64,000 nt of DNA, taken from positions 1 to 64,000 of the forward strand of contig JAUJYZ010000153.1 in the NCBI GenBank assembly GCA_033675265.1, given 5' to 3'. The notes below the pieces were generated by a model. It was given only the letters and a program-made list of their open reading frames with translations, was not told the DNA's origin and did no database searches. This DNA comes from Actinostola sp. cb2023. Its lineage: Eukaryota > Cnidaria > Anthozoa > Actiniaria > Actinostolidae. Every line of letters begins with the position of its first letter. The first letter of the stretch is position 1. Shown in pieces: positions 33,691 to 44,872 of the stretch. The translations under genes were made by a program, and so were the position numbers.

Positions 33691-33716
33691 TTCGACGTTA
33701 CAAACGTCATCTTCAG
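33691..33716 (-). repeat. Hammerhead-like hairpin motif (Penelope-type end fragment)
   Basis: On the minus strand: CTGAAGA, T, then a stem GACGTT/AACGTC with loop TGT, then GAAAC. This matches the pattern at 19590-19623 and 51128-51154 although the stem sequences differ. Confidence 0.4.
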
Positions 33717-35194
33717 TAAGACTAAGTGACACTGTGGTTTCTACATATATATAACTATGAATATATGTGGGAATGTTATAATTTACAAAGAAAACAAAAG
33801 ACAGAACGAAATTAAATATGCTATTATATTTACTTGAGCACATGGGCATTTTGTCTGCGCATGCGTGATATGCCAACATGAACACAAAGACCCTCTGACA
33901 CGCGCATAAATCCCGCGCCATCCCGCGCTAATTTAAATAACAGGAATAACAAACAAGATGGCGAAGTTCTATGTCATATATTTATTTATTAACTTGTCTA
34001 TATGAACATATGCAACTCTAAAATGATGGATTCTATTTTATCAATGCTGAAGGCATGCTGCAGTTGTCATAACCAGTACTTATGATGCATTATGAGTTGC
34101 ATATTGCAAGGTGAGGGAGGTCCAGACATGACAAGCTAAACTGACAATGGCTGCCGTCTTCGCCGTATACATGCACTTTGAACATTCATAGCAGGAGCTA
34201 TGCATTTTTTTGAAAGTCATTTATTGTGATGAATGGAATGACTATTGAATAATCTTCGCCTCCGTAACATTAAGCAGCTTGGGGGTCGGTAGAAATCGAA
34301 AGATAATTTGACTTGAATGCTTGGAGTCCACATTTCTGCTCGTCGCGAGTCCCGTAAATGGTAAGCAAAAATATTGCAATGCAAAACAGTGGAAACAAGT
34401 TTTAATTTTCTTAACAACTAATTTTTCTGCAAAGTCTGTTCTCTCATTTATACTTTCAAAGACTTAGAATAAGGAAATAGACGAAGATATGATAGAACCA
34501 TGGCTTCGAGAAGGAACACAAAACATCAATTCCGCCATTACACCGAGTATAGGGTGAGAAGATCTATTAAATCTGACAGCTATACATTTTTTGAAGCCCA
34601 TTCTCTATAAAAACTGAAATTATATAAAGGAATGAATGCTGTGGTAATTATCTCCAACTTGGGGGTCGGTAAAAATTTCAAGAAATATCTCATTAAAGTT
34701 CGACCTAAATTGAACACTTCTACATATTCACCGGGCCATAGCTCGAAATCGCGTCCACCTGAAAGACCATTTCATTAAAATTCTAAAAGTTTACTTCCAT
34801 CACAATTACCAAGCGTTAATTCAGTGCTGTAGAATACTTGATTGTAGAAATAATTAACGCTGAAAATCCAACTCCAAACACCACAGTCGCATTTCAATGT
34901 AAAATATCTCGCCAGAAATAACAGCGGCCAAAGATATACCCAGGGGAAGAAGTGTTTATCGTCTTTAAAAATGAGTAAATTTTCATGACGTTTAAACTTT
35001 AGAAACGCGTAGATCTCCTACAAAATATCCTTAAAATGAGCAATCGAGCTGGAAAATGATTCAGACGTCACTGGTCAATGCTGTGTTGGCGCATGCGCAG
35101 ACAAAATACCCATATGCTATTTACTTGAAGATGAATTGGACTTGAATTTGCATTATATTATTGCATTTGTGTATTGATTGTCATTATTTATTGG

Positions 35195-35225
<31 letters not shown>

Positions 35226-35806
35226 ACAAGTTATGTCCATGTTCATGTGTTGTTGCTGTGCTACGTCTTTGAGTTCAGTTGATTTCTACTCTATGATTTC
35301 AACTGACCTGAACGTACCAACTAAATAAATACGCCTCAAATCCTCAAATAACTATCAAAGGTACTTGAAGAACAAGATAGAAAAGGGAGGCTTTCTAGAA
35401 GCGAAGATCAATCTCATCATATACAAACTCCCGGGAAACTCCGGATTTTCACTACCACAGGGATCCCAATTCTTCAAGCATACTTGTGTGTATCCAAAGC
35501 CTTCATGTACACACAGACAGTCACACTTGCTCAATGCAACAGGGCACGAGTGTACCTTGCTTACAAGGTCTTGTTTACAAATGCAGAGCCATTATCGAGC
35601 TCTGGGTATGAGAATGATGAAGACTAGGAATAAGGAATTTCCAATTTGCAGGTGCAGTAGCCAAAAGTCCAAACCAAATCCCTAAACTTGTGGATGCTTC
35701 GCAATTCACGAGTTAAAATTATTTTTGAAATTGTAATTGTAAACATGAGGAGCCCCGGCCCGGTCATTTTGGTTTTGTTCGTCGCAAACTACATATTTGT
35801 GGTCAC
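33717..35806. other. Gene-poor spacer
   Basis: No supportable gene. Two direct copies of CTTGGGGGTCGGTA lie at about 34271 and 34659, and an (ATT)n microsatellite at 35201-35224. Open frames near 35365-35685 show no recognisable content. Confidence 0.4.
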
Positions 35807-36562
35807 GATGGGTGTTAGCTAGGCTCAGTATCCAGCCGCTGGGGTTTCGTGCGCCCGCGATACTCTCCCCCCTCACGGCTGGGCGCACGAGCTTGCCGTT
35901 TGTTTTTGTCAACCAATCAGAAATCTGCCCCCCAGTTTTTAGGGGGCATAAATTAAAAATGACGCATAAGATTAAAAATGGCGTGATGGAGAGATTTGAT
36001 GCTTGTGAATTCTTGGCTTTCACATGACGTCATCAAAAAGCTAAAATCCAAACTATTCACCTCACAAAACTGTTTGTTGGATATGTTGTTTATATCGTTA
36101 TAAGAAAATTCTTACCAAAATAATTTTGTAATTTAGATGTTTGGTTTTCGTTTTATTGCGAGTCAAATTTTGTCACGCAATACAGTCACGCATTTTCAAA
36201 AGCCATAGAAATAGGAAAATTCGTTTGAAATAATACGATTTTAACTTAGTAGATGATGGGTAACTTTATTTTGATGAATATAGCTATTGAAAACTTGAAG
36301 TATTTGCAATTAAACATGATTTTCAGTCTTCGTGATTTGGCCTTCATGTTGGTGTCACCAACATGGCGGACCCATACATTTTAACTAAATTATGAGCATA
36401 AGCGATCGCTCATATCTTCGTATCTAAAACTTCTTTTAACTAAAACTTCGGCTGAGATATATGGTTTTGGCTGCTCTTTCGGCCTATGAAGGTTTTGTTC
36501 TATATAAGTCCTGGGAAAATGTTCGATGACGTAGGTGAAAGCCAAGAATATGCCCTTGGCTT

Positions 36563-36785
36563 GAGAAGTTTAATTTAGAGAGTTTTAAAGAAAAACAGCG
36601 TTTAGCTTTAAAAGAAATAGTTCTGGGAAAGGATGTCCAGTTCGTTGTTCTTCCTACTGGCTCTGGAAAATCTCTAATTTTCCAAGCTGCTCCACTCAGT
36701 CTTTGACCTCGTGATATCGCCGCTAGTGTCTCTCATGAAATACCAAGTTAGCTTCCTTTCATCAAAGGGCATTACAGTTGGCCAT
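36563..36785 (+). pseudogene. RecQ-type helicase N-terminal fragment
   Basis: The frame reads KEKQRLALKEIVLGKDVQ followed by the Walker A motif LPTGSGKSLIFQ. After a frameshift near 36705 it gives ISPLVSLMKYQV, matching motif Ia of SF2 helicases (compare SPLVNLVQDQV in the helicase at 47 kb). Homology stops where the MITE at 36786 begins. It is probably the remnant of a helicase gene like the one in element C. Confidence 0.75.
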
Positions 36786-37127
36786 TACAGTTGATTTCAC
36801 ACAACTTTGGCCGCTCCGATTGCTATAAAGTTCAATAACGATCTTTGCCGACTTCACTGTGAACTGGCTTGGTTCGGTGAACCGTGAGTAATGTTTATGT
36901 CTCGAATTCAAATATTTGCAAGAATTGAATCTCAAACGAAATGTTTCAAAAAGTGTATTTCAAACTGCATTATGGAGATAAAGTCCTTTTATTGCGATGA
37001 CGTTCATCAGCTTCAAACATCTACTCTGGTCAATTTCACTTTGAAGTTCCGAAGTTCGTTAGCAAACTTGGGAATTGCGAACGAACTTCGCAGTCGGAGC
37101 GGCCAAAGTTGTGTGAAATCCACTGTA
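36786..37127. mobile_element. 342-bp MITE inside element B
   Basis: Inverted ends: TACAGT followed by TTCACACAACTTTGGCCGC, and the complement GCGGCCAAAGTTGTGTGAA then CACTGTA, with TA termini. Confidence 0.75.
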
Positions 37128-37514
37128 AAGCGGCTTTCTTTTAAGAAGGACAAGAAGATGAGTGTATGAAATGTGGCGTGTTGTGCAAGATTGAAGAAAC
37201 ATTTCCTTGCAAAGACCTCAGTTTCCTTTTATTTTCTTCCTGTTTTTGGCAAATGATTCAACCACTCTGGTTATTTAGCACAAACAAAGACATTCACACT
37301 AAACGACAATCGACATTTCACCGAGCGCGAATAAAGCTCGAGTAAATTGGATTTTCAACCGAATAGAATTTCACTTCCGCTTCCGTTTTTATATTTATTT
37401 ATGCTAATTACATAAAACGTCACGGACACGCTTTCTAGCTCGTGCGCCCAGCCGTGTGGGGGAGAGTATCGCGGGCGCACGAAACCCCAGCGGCTGGATA
37501 CTGAGCCTAGGTGT

Positions 37515-37604
37515 TAGCCTCCTTTGCAGCCGTCCCTTGTTTCGGGATCCCTGTGCTCCCTCTCCAGTAACGTCTGCTGATCTGAGCCGGAGATGCCATT
37601 CCCA
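37515..37604. repeat. Left TIR of element C
   Basis: About 90 bp beginning TAGCCTCCTTTGCAGCCGTC, matching the complement of 47245-47332 with a 2-bp indel. Its first four bases were duplicated by insertion of element B (second copy at 35816-35819). Confidence 0.9.
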
Positions 37605-37732
37605 TTGTTTTCGGAAATCCAATCAGATTTTGGACATTGTTACAAGGCAGCCAATCACAGAACAGTTTATATATGTCACGAAAATCACCCGCGAAAAATG
37701 TATTCCATGTTTAACATGGCGTCTTTATCAAT

Positions 37733-38861
37733 TTGATAATGATAGTTGTCACGCCAAAGAAGCTTGTTCACGGAGATTTATGCTGCTATTTGTGTAATAA
37801 CACTCCTTCTGTGAAAGAAAGAATAAGAATCTTCGGGAAAACTGCACACGATCTTCCACAGTTGATCAAGTCCGCGCTATCTGTCGACGTTCGTATTTAT
37901 TCGAAGAATGACTTGTTTGTGTGTACAAATCCCTGTTATAAACGTCTTCTAAAACTCGAAAAAATAGAGAAAAGTATTGTTGATTTAAAAGAAGAACTTC
38001 GAAGAAGTTTTAATAATACCGAGGAGCCAGCAAGAGTCAAGAGATTGCGAAGAGATTCTGATAGTGATATAGCAGGTCCAGCTACAACAACTAGTAATCG
38101 ATCTGGGGCTGCTAAATCTTTAAACTTTGCAGCACATAAGCCTACCACTTGCACTTCTTTCAGTACTATACCCGGACTGATAATCGGATCGAAGCCCTAC
38201 CAGTTAGTCTACAATGCTTTTGGACAGTTAAACTCTCCTTCCACTGAGCCACCGTCTTCGCTGATTCCTGGCTTGTTGACCTCAACACCGTTAGCTAAGC
38301 CGAAAACTGCTCGTACCGAGACAAAAGTAAAGATCAGTGTTGAATACCCTTCGAAGACGGCAAATAAAACCCTACAACCTTGCTATGACGCCCTTGGAAA
38401 AGCTCTAGTTCATGGCCCACCTGAGAGAATCGCAAATGCTGTAATGAAGTGAGAGCCAGTAATAAACATTGTCATCAAACATGTAATGAACAAAGTCCTG
38501 AAAGAAGTGAAGTGCGCACGAAAATCTCCCTCTATTTTACGGAAAGCTGGCAAAGAAGATTTAATGAATTTCAGTATGCAGTCTATGTGCCAGGAGTGGA
38601 AAGAGAGGGCTCCGATTTTTTACGCATTCTTGATGACTACAGCACTATCACAAGGTACGAAAGATGCATCATGGCTCCCAAGTGTTGCAGTTGCTGGTTC
38701 GATCTTGTTGAAACAGCGAAGTCGGCACATGAATGAAACAGCAACTGTACTTGCCATCCTCTTAAAAACAGCGTCCTTCGAGGTAAGATTGAGGGACTTT
38801 TTAATAGTTTTAGATGGTAGCTGCATGGACAGTGTCATTTTGTACAGCTGTGCAGTCGTTT

Positions 38862-38914
<53 letters not shown>

Positions 38915-41900
38915 CTTTAATAATACACTGATGATAGTGTTTTAATCTCTTTTTAGCTGGACAACGTTAATGGCATTGACTGTAGTATATTTAATTATAT
39001 TATTTTATTATATAGACAACCAGATTGTGAGAAATATAACATTTGTTTTTATTTTTTAGTTCTTTGAAAACCTCCAACTTTCTCTACTCGTGGTACATGA
39101 GCTGATAGCCTACTAGTAGAGTAGCCAATCAGAGTGTGCACTTGGTTGTCTATATAATAATAACAATTATTAGACTATGAGTTTGAGTTTTCTATGAGTC
39201 AATAGTCAACGAGGCGTGTAGCGTCGAGTTGACTATTTGAACTCATAGAAAATGAGAACGAGTAGTCTAATAATTATTGTTTTAGTAGAAACCAACCAGC
39301 ATACTACCTTCGAATTTATACCAATATTTATTGATTTTTCACTTTGTTTTTGTTCAAAACGCCAGCTTTTTCGCTACTCACTATCTATCACGCAATAGAT
39401 AGTGAGTACGTTAGCCAATCAGATTGCAGGATTCGTGGTAGTATGCTAGTTGGATTCTACTAAATATAAATAGATAGATAGAAAATAATAACAAATGATT
39501 CAAAAATATCCTCATCTAAAATACATCAAAAGACTTAGCTATAGTTTTTATTTAATTAATGATATACATATTTATTTTCATTTCTTATATTTTATTCAAG
39601 GCTACCCTTAGCAGACTGAGCAAGATGAATATCACATGCTCCAATAGGTGTGCTTTGAACAAGATGGATATCCTTGGAACAGACTATGATAGAGACCAAA
39701 AGGAAGTGCAAAAGACAGTCACTAAGGATAACTTGAAAAAGGAGTGAGTAAATAGTATTTACAACTTGTTTGCCGAGGCTTCTATGCCATAATTCCGCCA
39801 TTAAATGCCAGGGGATTATTTATTTCAAGCACAAGCACTTTTTCAGTGCAAATGTTTTTGTGATTTACTCCAGTATGTCACTTACTTCTTAATGTGGTTG
39901 AGAATATGCAATTGAGAAGGGAGAAGTGGAGGGGTGGTGTAATAGAGAGGGTGGTAGCTTGACAACTGATTTCCTCTAAAAAGGGCTGAGGAGGTTATTT
40001 GAGAGGGGGGAATTAAAAAATAATTTATAGTAGGTATAGTTTTGCTGACTAATGTGAGAGATAATTAATTCAAGTACCACATACTCGTGCAACATATCTT
40101 CCAATCAAGTTGATTGGAAGATACTGTATGTATATACAATGTATATGCATTCTCTTACTATTTTCCTTTTTAACAGAAACATTTATGCATTTCCAATTGC
40201 CCTTATTCCATTCATGTTACATGTATAATAATATTAATAATAATATTGGTCATATTGGGGCTGTGATATACATTGGACTGCTGAACTATAATCTATGTGT
40301 GTTCTTGTTCTAGGGAGCTGGAAAAGATATGTAACAGTGGCAACAACAGTGAGGAGGCTGTAGCAGCCAAGAAAATGCTTAATGAATTGAAAGAAAGTGC
40401 ACAGCCTGGATTTGCAGTCGTCTTTGACAATATTGACATGGAAATCCAGACAAAAAACATGACTATGTCTAACCAAAACTCATCTCACCATTGGGTCAAC
40501 CACAAAATGGTTATAAATAGAGTATCAGGAACACAAACTCTGAAGAAGAAGCAACCAGATCTACTTGATGTACCAAATCAGTCATTTATGCCTTCAATTA
40601 CTGAAATGCAAAATCAAAGGCTTGACTATATTGTACTGGTATCAAGAATCTTAGTGGAATATTTTACAGCATTGAGTCCTTTTAAAGATAGTGTGCTTCA
40701 ACACATACCACATAAATATAGCAAAGAGATGAGTAAACAGTCAACCAAGGTAAATACCTTCCATTCTTAAAAAAACATATTAAATAAATAAACATTGAAG
40801 TATATTTATGTGTTATGGATAAACTTATAAGACCTTCATATTATTTGTATGTTATTTATTTCAATGAGATGAAAAGTGTGAAAATACCACTTATTTTCTT
40901 CTAAATATTTTCAGCAATATTTTGTGATTGAACAGTCGTATTTATGTATGTTTTACACATACAGCGATTTGCATGTAGATTAGATTAGATCATTTTATGT
41001 ATTTTGCACAATATAAATTATTTAATATTATTATCTGCAACAGATTTGTGATGTTAATATTTGGATCCTCCCTCATTACTATATCATTTTATGGACAGCA
41101 TTGAAATATAATAAATGATATTAATATTATTATTATATTAATATATATATTGTCCTACCTTTTAGGTTCCCTTAGGTGTGATATTTAAAAATGAGAACAT
41201 CAATGAAGATATGCTAGTCATCCTGAATCAGTTCCATACATACCTACCCAAATGTGCCGATGGTTCATATGATCCACAGCTGTTCACTGGAGACCAACTA
41301 ACAGTTGAAAGGGCAGTAAATGTTATAGCTTCAGTATCGAATGGATACACACCTGAAGTCCGTCTTGAGTGATTAAATCTGCAGTTAGGAGATTGGCATG
41401 CTGGTGTTAAGATTCTCAGTGTAAGTATATTATATTTTTATATTTATTGTTAGTTTACTTTTTTTATATATACATGTAGTTCACATGGTATACAATTTCA
41501 ATGGTTCCAAGTCGAGGCTATCGGGTCAGAAGTACAAGAAATGTACAGAAACTGGCCCGATAGCCTCTTGAAACCTTTGTTCAGAGTCGTTGGAGTGTAA
41601 CTTTAATATCAGCGATTGTGACAGTAATAATATTAAGTTGTACTTTAGATTTAGGTGTCAGTTACATAGCATATTTTCAATTTGTTAATCTTAGCTACTC
41701 AAGTAGAGCAGCACCTACATGTTTTTCTAAGAATAATGAGGAATCGATTGATTGATGAATAAATTAAATTTGTACTAGGAGTACATATGCAGTTCATCAA
41801 TCAATCGATTCCTCGTTATTCTTAGAAAAACATGTAGGTGCCTGTGGACCACTTACCCAAAGGAGAATGTCCAGAGATGTCATGACTTTTGTGCACAGCC

Positions 41901-43705
41901 AATCACAAAAAATATACAAAATGAATTCATACATAGTTTTTATAGATTTTTATTATTAACAAAAATTTATATAGAGTCGACAAGTGTACATGTATTTTGC
42001 AATAACATTTCATGAGGAAAACACAATAGAAATCACTCGCTCCAGTCCTACTCGCACGATATTTTTACTACCCTGTAGAAATCCGTAATGCCCTGTTTAC
42101 AACTCAAAAAAAATCAAAAAGCAATATCCTGATAAAATTATGTCACAGTTATATAATAAATCCCTTACTAGATGTTTTCTCGGGTATTACGGGCTGACAT
42201 TTTACTCGTTGCTCGCATTTTTCCTCGTCCTGTGGGCTCGGAAAAATACATTCGCAACTCGTAAAATATCAGCCCGTAATACCCGAGAAAACATCTAATA
42301 AACTGTATGTATTGTATTGTACTGGCTAGCGCCTTGTTGGCTAAAAGCTATCAGCTCATGTATGATTCGATTTCATGAAATAATAATTTATTATTAATAA
42401 ATATATTTGCACATTTAAATTCATATTTCAATTATTTTTCAGCTTATATACAAGAGGTTTTTCTCAGGGAAATCGGATGGTGACCCATGCACCCTTTTTT
42501 CTGATCGTACATTGATCAACAGAAGAAATGTGAAGGGAGATCCCAGTGCTGCTTACAGGGCTGATAGGGATTTCCTTACACTTGTTGTGAAATCCAGAGT
42601 CATATCAGCAGCGATGACAGTCCTTGGATTTGCTAGTCAGACATCAAATCCTAGTAACTTCCCCCTTCCAGAAGATTTGGAAAATAAAACAAAGCCACAG
42701 AGATTAGAGTACTTGCATAGTGCAGCAACAAAAATTGTTGACAGTGTGGCGTTTGATTACACTGCACTAAACAATGCAGTGGATGAAGTGATAACCGCTC
42801 AAGCCAGACAAGATCTAATGGATCAACAAGAACTGACCCCAGATGGGAGATTCCCATGCAGATTTCTAAGCTGCAACAGATCCTTTAAGTATAATGGGAA
42901 AAGCAGGAGAAGACATGAACTTTCCCATGAACCCCCACTCGACATACCCAATAACCTGCCTGGTGATGAAGGTAATACAGAATTTGAGCCCATTTCAACT
43001 AATTCTGATAGTCCAAGCAAGTACAGTCCTACTACTAAGAAAGAGACTGATGACATATATAACTACAATTGTGCATTACTTGAGGATGGTCTATTTTTCA
43101 TGAACTTCTTGGATGCAGTAAGTGAGGGGGATGGACAGAGACTAATAAGACAATATAAATACTTCATGTTGATGTGTAAGGCAGATGGCTGCCACAGCTA
43201 TAAATATGCTCTTGAATGCTTATATCAGCTATTTCTTGTAAAGTCTCTTCTGGCACCAAGGGACAGTGAACGATTTGTATGGAACAGGTCTGTTAACACA
43301 TTGGGAGGAAAAGGAAAGAATATTGCCATGGATCTAGACATGGAACACAGCAACCGTTTTTTAAAACAAGCCATAAAGAACCTGGGCCCCAATGTTACAG
43401 AGAAAGCGGTGGCTCGCATTTGTCATGCAGAAGGTGCAACAAGGAAGTTGACTGATACTATAGATCAGGACATTGAAAAAGTATCAAGGTCTGGTAGGCA
43501 CACCAGCAGTTCTACTGAAAGAGATCTCCAGGAACTAGTCAACCGAGCAGTATCTACTGGTGTATTTCAAGAACAGGAAGGCCGTCGTTATAACCACTTT
43601 GTGACCTTCGAAAGAAATTGCCTGGTTAATCTAGATATGTCATCTGTATTTAAATGGATAAATGACCATAAGAAAAATATTGACATTGGAATCAGAGCTA
43701 GATAG
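37733..43705 (+). CDS. DUF6589-like putative transposase, five exons, two in-frame TGA codons
   Basis: Exons 37733-38782, 39601-39743, 40314-40749, 41166-41420 and 42443-43705 all join in phase through GT-AG introns, giving about 1,048 codons. The N-terminus has a C-x2-C...C-x3-C cluster (CCYLCNN...CTNPC) resembling ZAD-type zinc domains, then a low-complexity linker. The central region has candidate acidic residues in VVFDNIDMEIQ and LFTGDQLTVERA. The last exon carries a C2H2-like finger (CRFLSCNRSFKY...RRHELSH) and the block DLDMEHSNRFLKQAIKNLG typical of DUF6589 proteins. These proteins are multi-copy in cnidarians and I infer a transposase role. Stops are TGA at 38450-38452 and 41370-41372, each explainable by one substitution. 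The start codon is uncertain. Confidence 0.75.
38863..38912. repeat. (AAT)n microsatellite in intron 1 of the element C gene
   Basis: About 16 uninterrupted AAT/ATA units, just after the exon 1 donor. Confidence 0.95.
39162..39282. mobile_element. Palindromic MITE, AACAATTATTAGACTATGAG ends
   Basis: The arms pair over about 50 bp with a central GAGGCGTGTAGCGTCGAG. It lies in intron 1 of the DUF6589-like gene. Confidence 0.75.
39282..39464. mobile_element. 183-bp MITE, TTTAGTAGAA ends
   Basis: Inverted ends: TTTAGTAGAAACCAACCAGC then ATACTACC, and the complement GGTAGTATGCTAGTTGG then TTCTACTAAA. It directly abuts the previous palindrome. The centre has CACTATCTAT...ATAGATAGTG. Confidence 0.75.
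41711..41841. mobile_element. 131-bp foldback, GCACCTACATGTTTTTCTAA ends
   Basis: Arms of about 50 bp pair perfectly or nearly so (through GATTGATTGATGAA). It lies in intron 4 of the DUF6589-like gene. A smaller hairpin (GAGGCTATCGGG/CCCGATAGCCTC) lies at about 41512-41564. Confidence 0.8.
42170..42296. mobile_element. 127-bp foldback, AGATGTTTTCTCGGGTATTA ends
   Basis: Arms of about 55 bp are inverted, including CGGGCTGA/TCAGCCCG and a GGAAAAAT loop flank. It lies in intron 4 of the same gene. Confidence 0.8.
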
Positions 43706-43875
43706 ATAGACAATGTAAGGACTTCTGAACTTACATGTACCTAGTACAAACACTGAAAGTCGACTGTGCTAGTTTGAAGATATAATGAATAGTAAGGATA
43801 TAAATGTACAAATGTTTAGGTGACATAATTATGAATATGTATAGCCATTATAAAGTCCATATCACAATATTTATT

Positions 43876-43973
43876 AGGGTTCGTTCGATTGACCATATTC
43901 CAGAATAGGAATACACGGAATAACATCCCTAAATCGCTGTCACGCAGCTACTAGAGTCAATCGAACACACCCT
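43876..43973. mobile_element. 98-bp MITE with CGATTGAC ends
   Basis: The ends AGGGTTCGTTCGATTGAC and GTCAATCGAACACACCCT are inverted with few mismatches; the inner ATTCCAGAATAGGAAT is also palindromic. It lies 3' of the DUF6589-like gene. Confidence 0.7.
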
Positions 43974-44328
43974 TAGTTAGTTTGAACATAGTTGATAGAA
44001 AATAATGGTTATACAGCTCAGTGAGACAACATCAAAGGATCTGAAGAAGACAATATGGATGTTGACATTGATAGTGCACAATATTTTGTTGAAGACTCAA
44101 ATGATGTGGTTGAGTGACTAGTAGTAAGCGACTAGACCCTTGGGTTTTAGTGGCTAAACAAAAAAAACATATTTTGTTTGTGCACGGTAACTTGGTAAAA
44201 ACAAACAAAAAGATATGACAATGATGTTTGCTCAAAACCATTCCCTTATATTACCTACAGTTTGATGTTGTTGTTTTTTTTTGGTATTTTTACATATACT
44301 CTATCAGCCATTTTGGCTTTTTTTTAAA

Positions 44329-44812
44329 GTAAACACCCGCAAATAAGAACCTAGTGATTAAGAACCTGTAGGCTAAGATTTTGTCACCCATTTTATAAGA
44401 ACTTGTCGACCATAAATTTGAAACAGGTTCTTATATAAAAAATTAGGAAGAATACAAAAATAAAATAAAACCAGTCTATCTGTCAATCCAACTGTATAAA
44501 ATATCTTGTAATCTCACTTAAAAAATATATATATACTCTACACAATAATGACAGTACATTGTAGTCTTAATACACATACTTATACATGTATGTATATTAT
44601 ACACCACGAGGGAAACATATCATTATTGAACTAGTTGTTGGACCAGTAGAGTGCAAACCATATGTCCGTAATAGTACTATTTCACGGACATATGGTTTGC
44701 ACTCTAACAAGCATATGTTCCTCTTAAGAAAATAAGAACCTGTTTAAGAACCTAAATAGCCTACCTTCTTAGGCTAACCTGGAAAAAAAACAGGTTCTTA
44801 TACGCGGGTTTA
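44329..44812. mobile_element. MITE with CCCGC..ATAAGAACCT ends, hosting a nested foldback
   Basis: The ends AAACACCCGCAAATAAGAAC and GTTCTTATACGCGGGTTTA are inverted, with further copies of AAGAACCTG inside. The 60-bp foldback at 44647 lies within it. It fills the gap between the two convergent genes of element C. Confidence 0.65.
44647..44706. mobile_element. 60-bp minimal foldback of the TAGAGTGCAAAC family
   Basis: TAGAGTGCAAACCATATGTC then CGT, and its complement ending TTTGCACTCTA, enclose only AATAGTACTATT. It is the smallest member of the family seen at 8831, 8861 and 20750. Confidence 0.85.
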
Positions 44813-44872
44813 TATTTATTGTACACAAAGTAAAAACAACTGGTTACTTAAATATGTTGTCAAACGTTTATC

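Larger units (their letters stand above)
35820..37509. mobile_element. Element B: 1,690-bp, 9-bp target duplication, carries a RecQ fragment
   Basis: Inverted ends TAGGCTCAGTATCCAGCCGC (35820) and the complement (to 37509) extend about 75 bp (to GCTGGGCGCACGAG). GGTGTTAGC directly flanks both ends (35811-35819 and 37510-37518). Inside are a broken helicase fragment (36563-36785) and a MITE (36786-37127). Nine-base duplications are characteristic of Mutator-like elements. B landed at the very edge of element C: its duplication includes four bases of C's left end. Confidence 0.88.
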
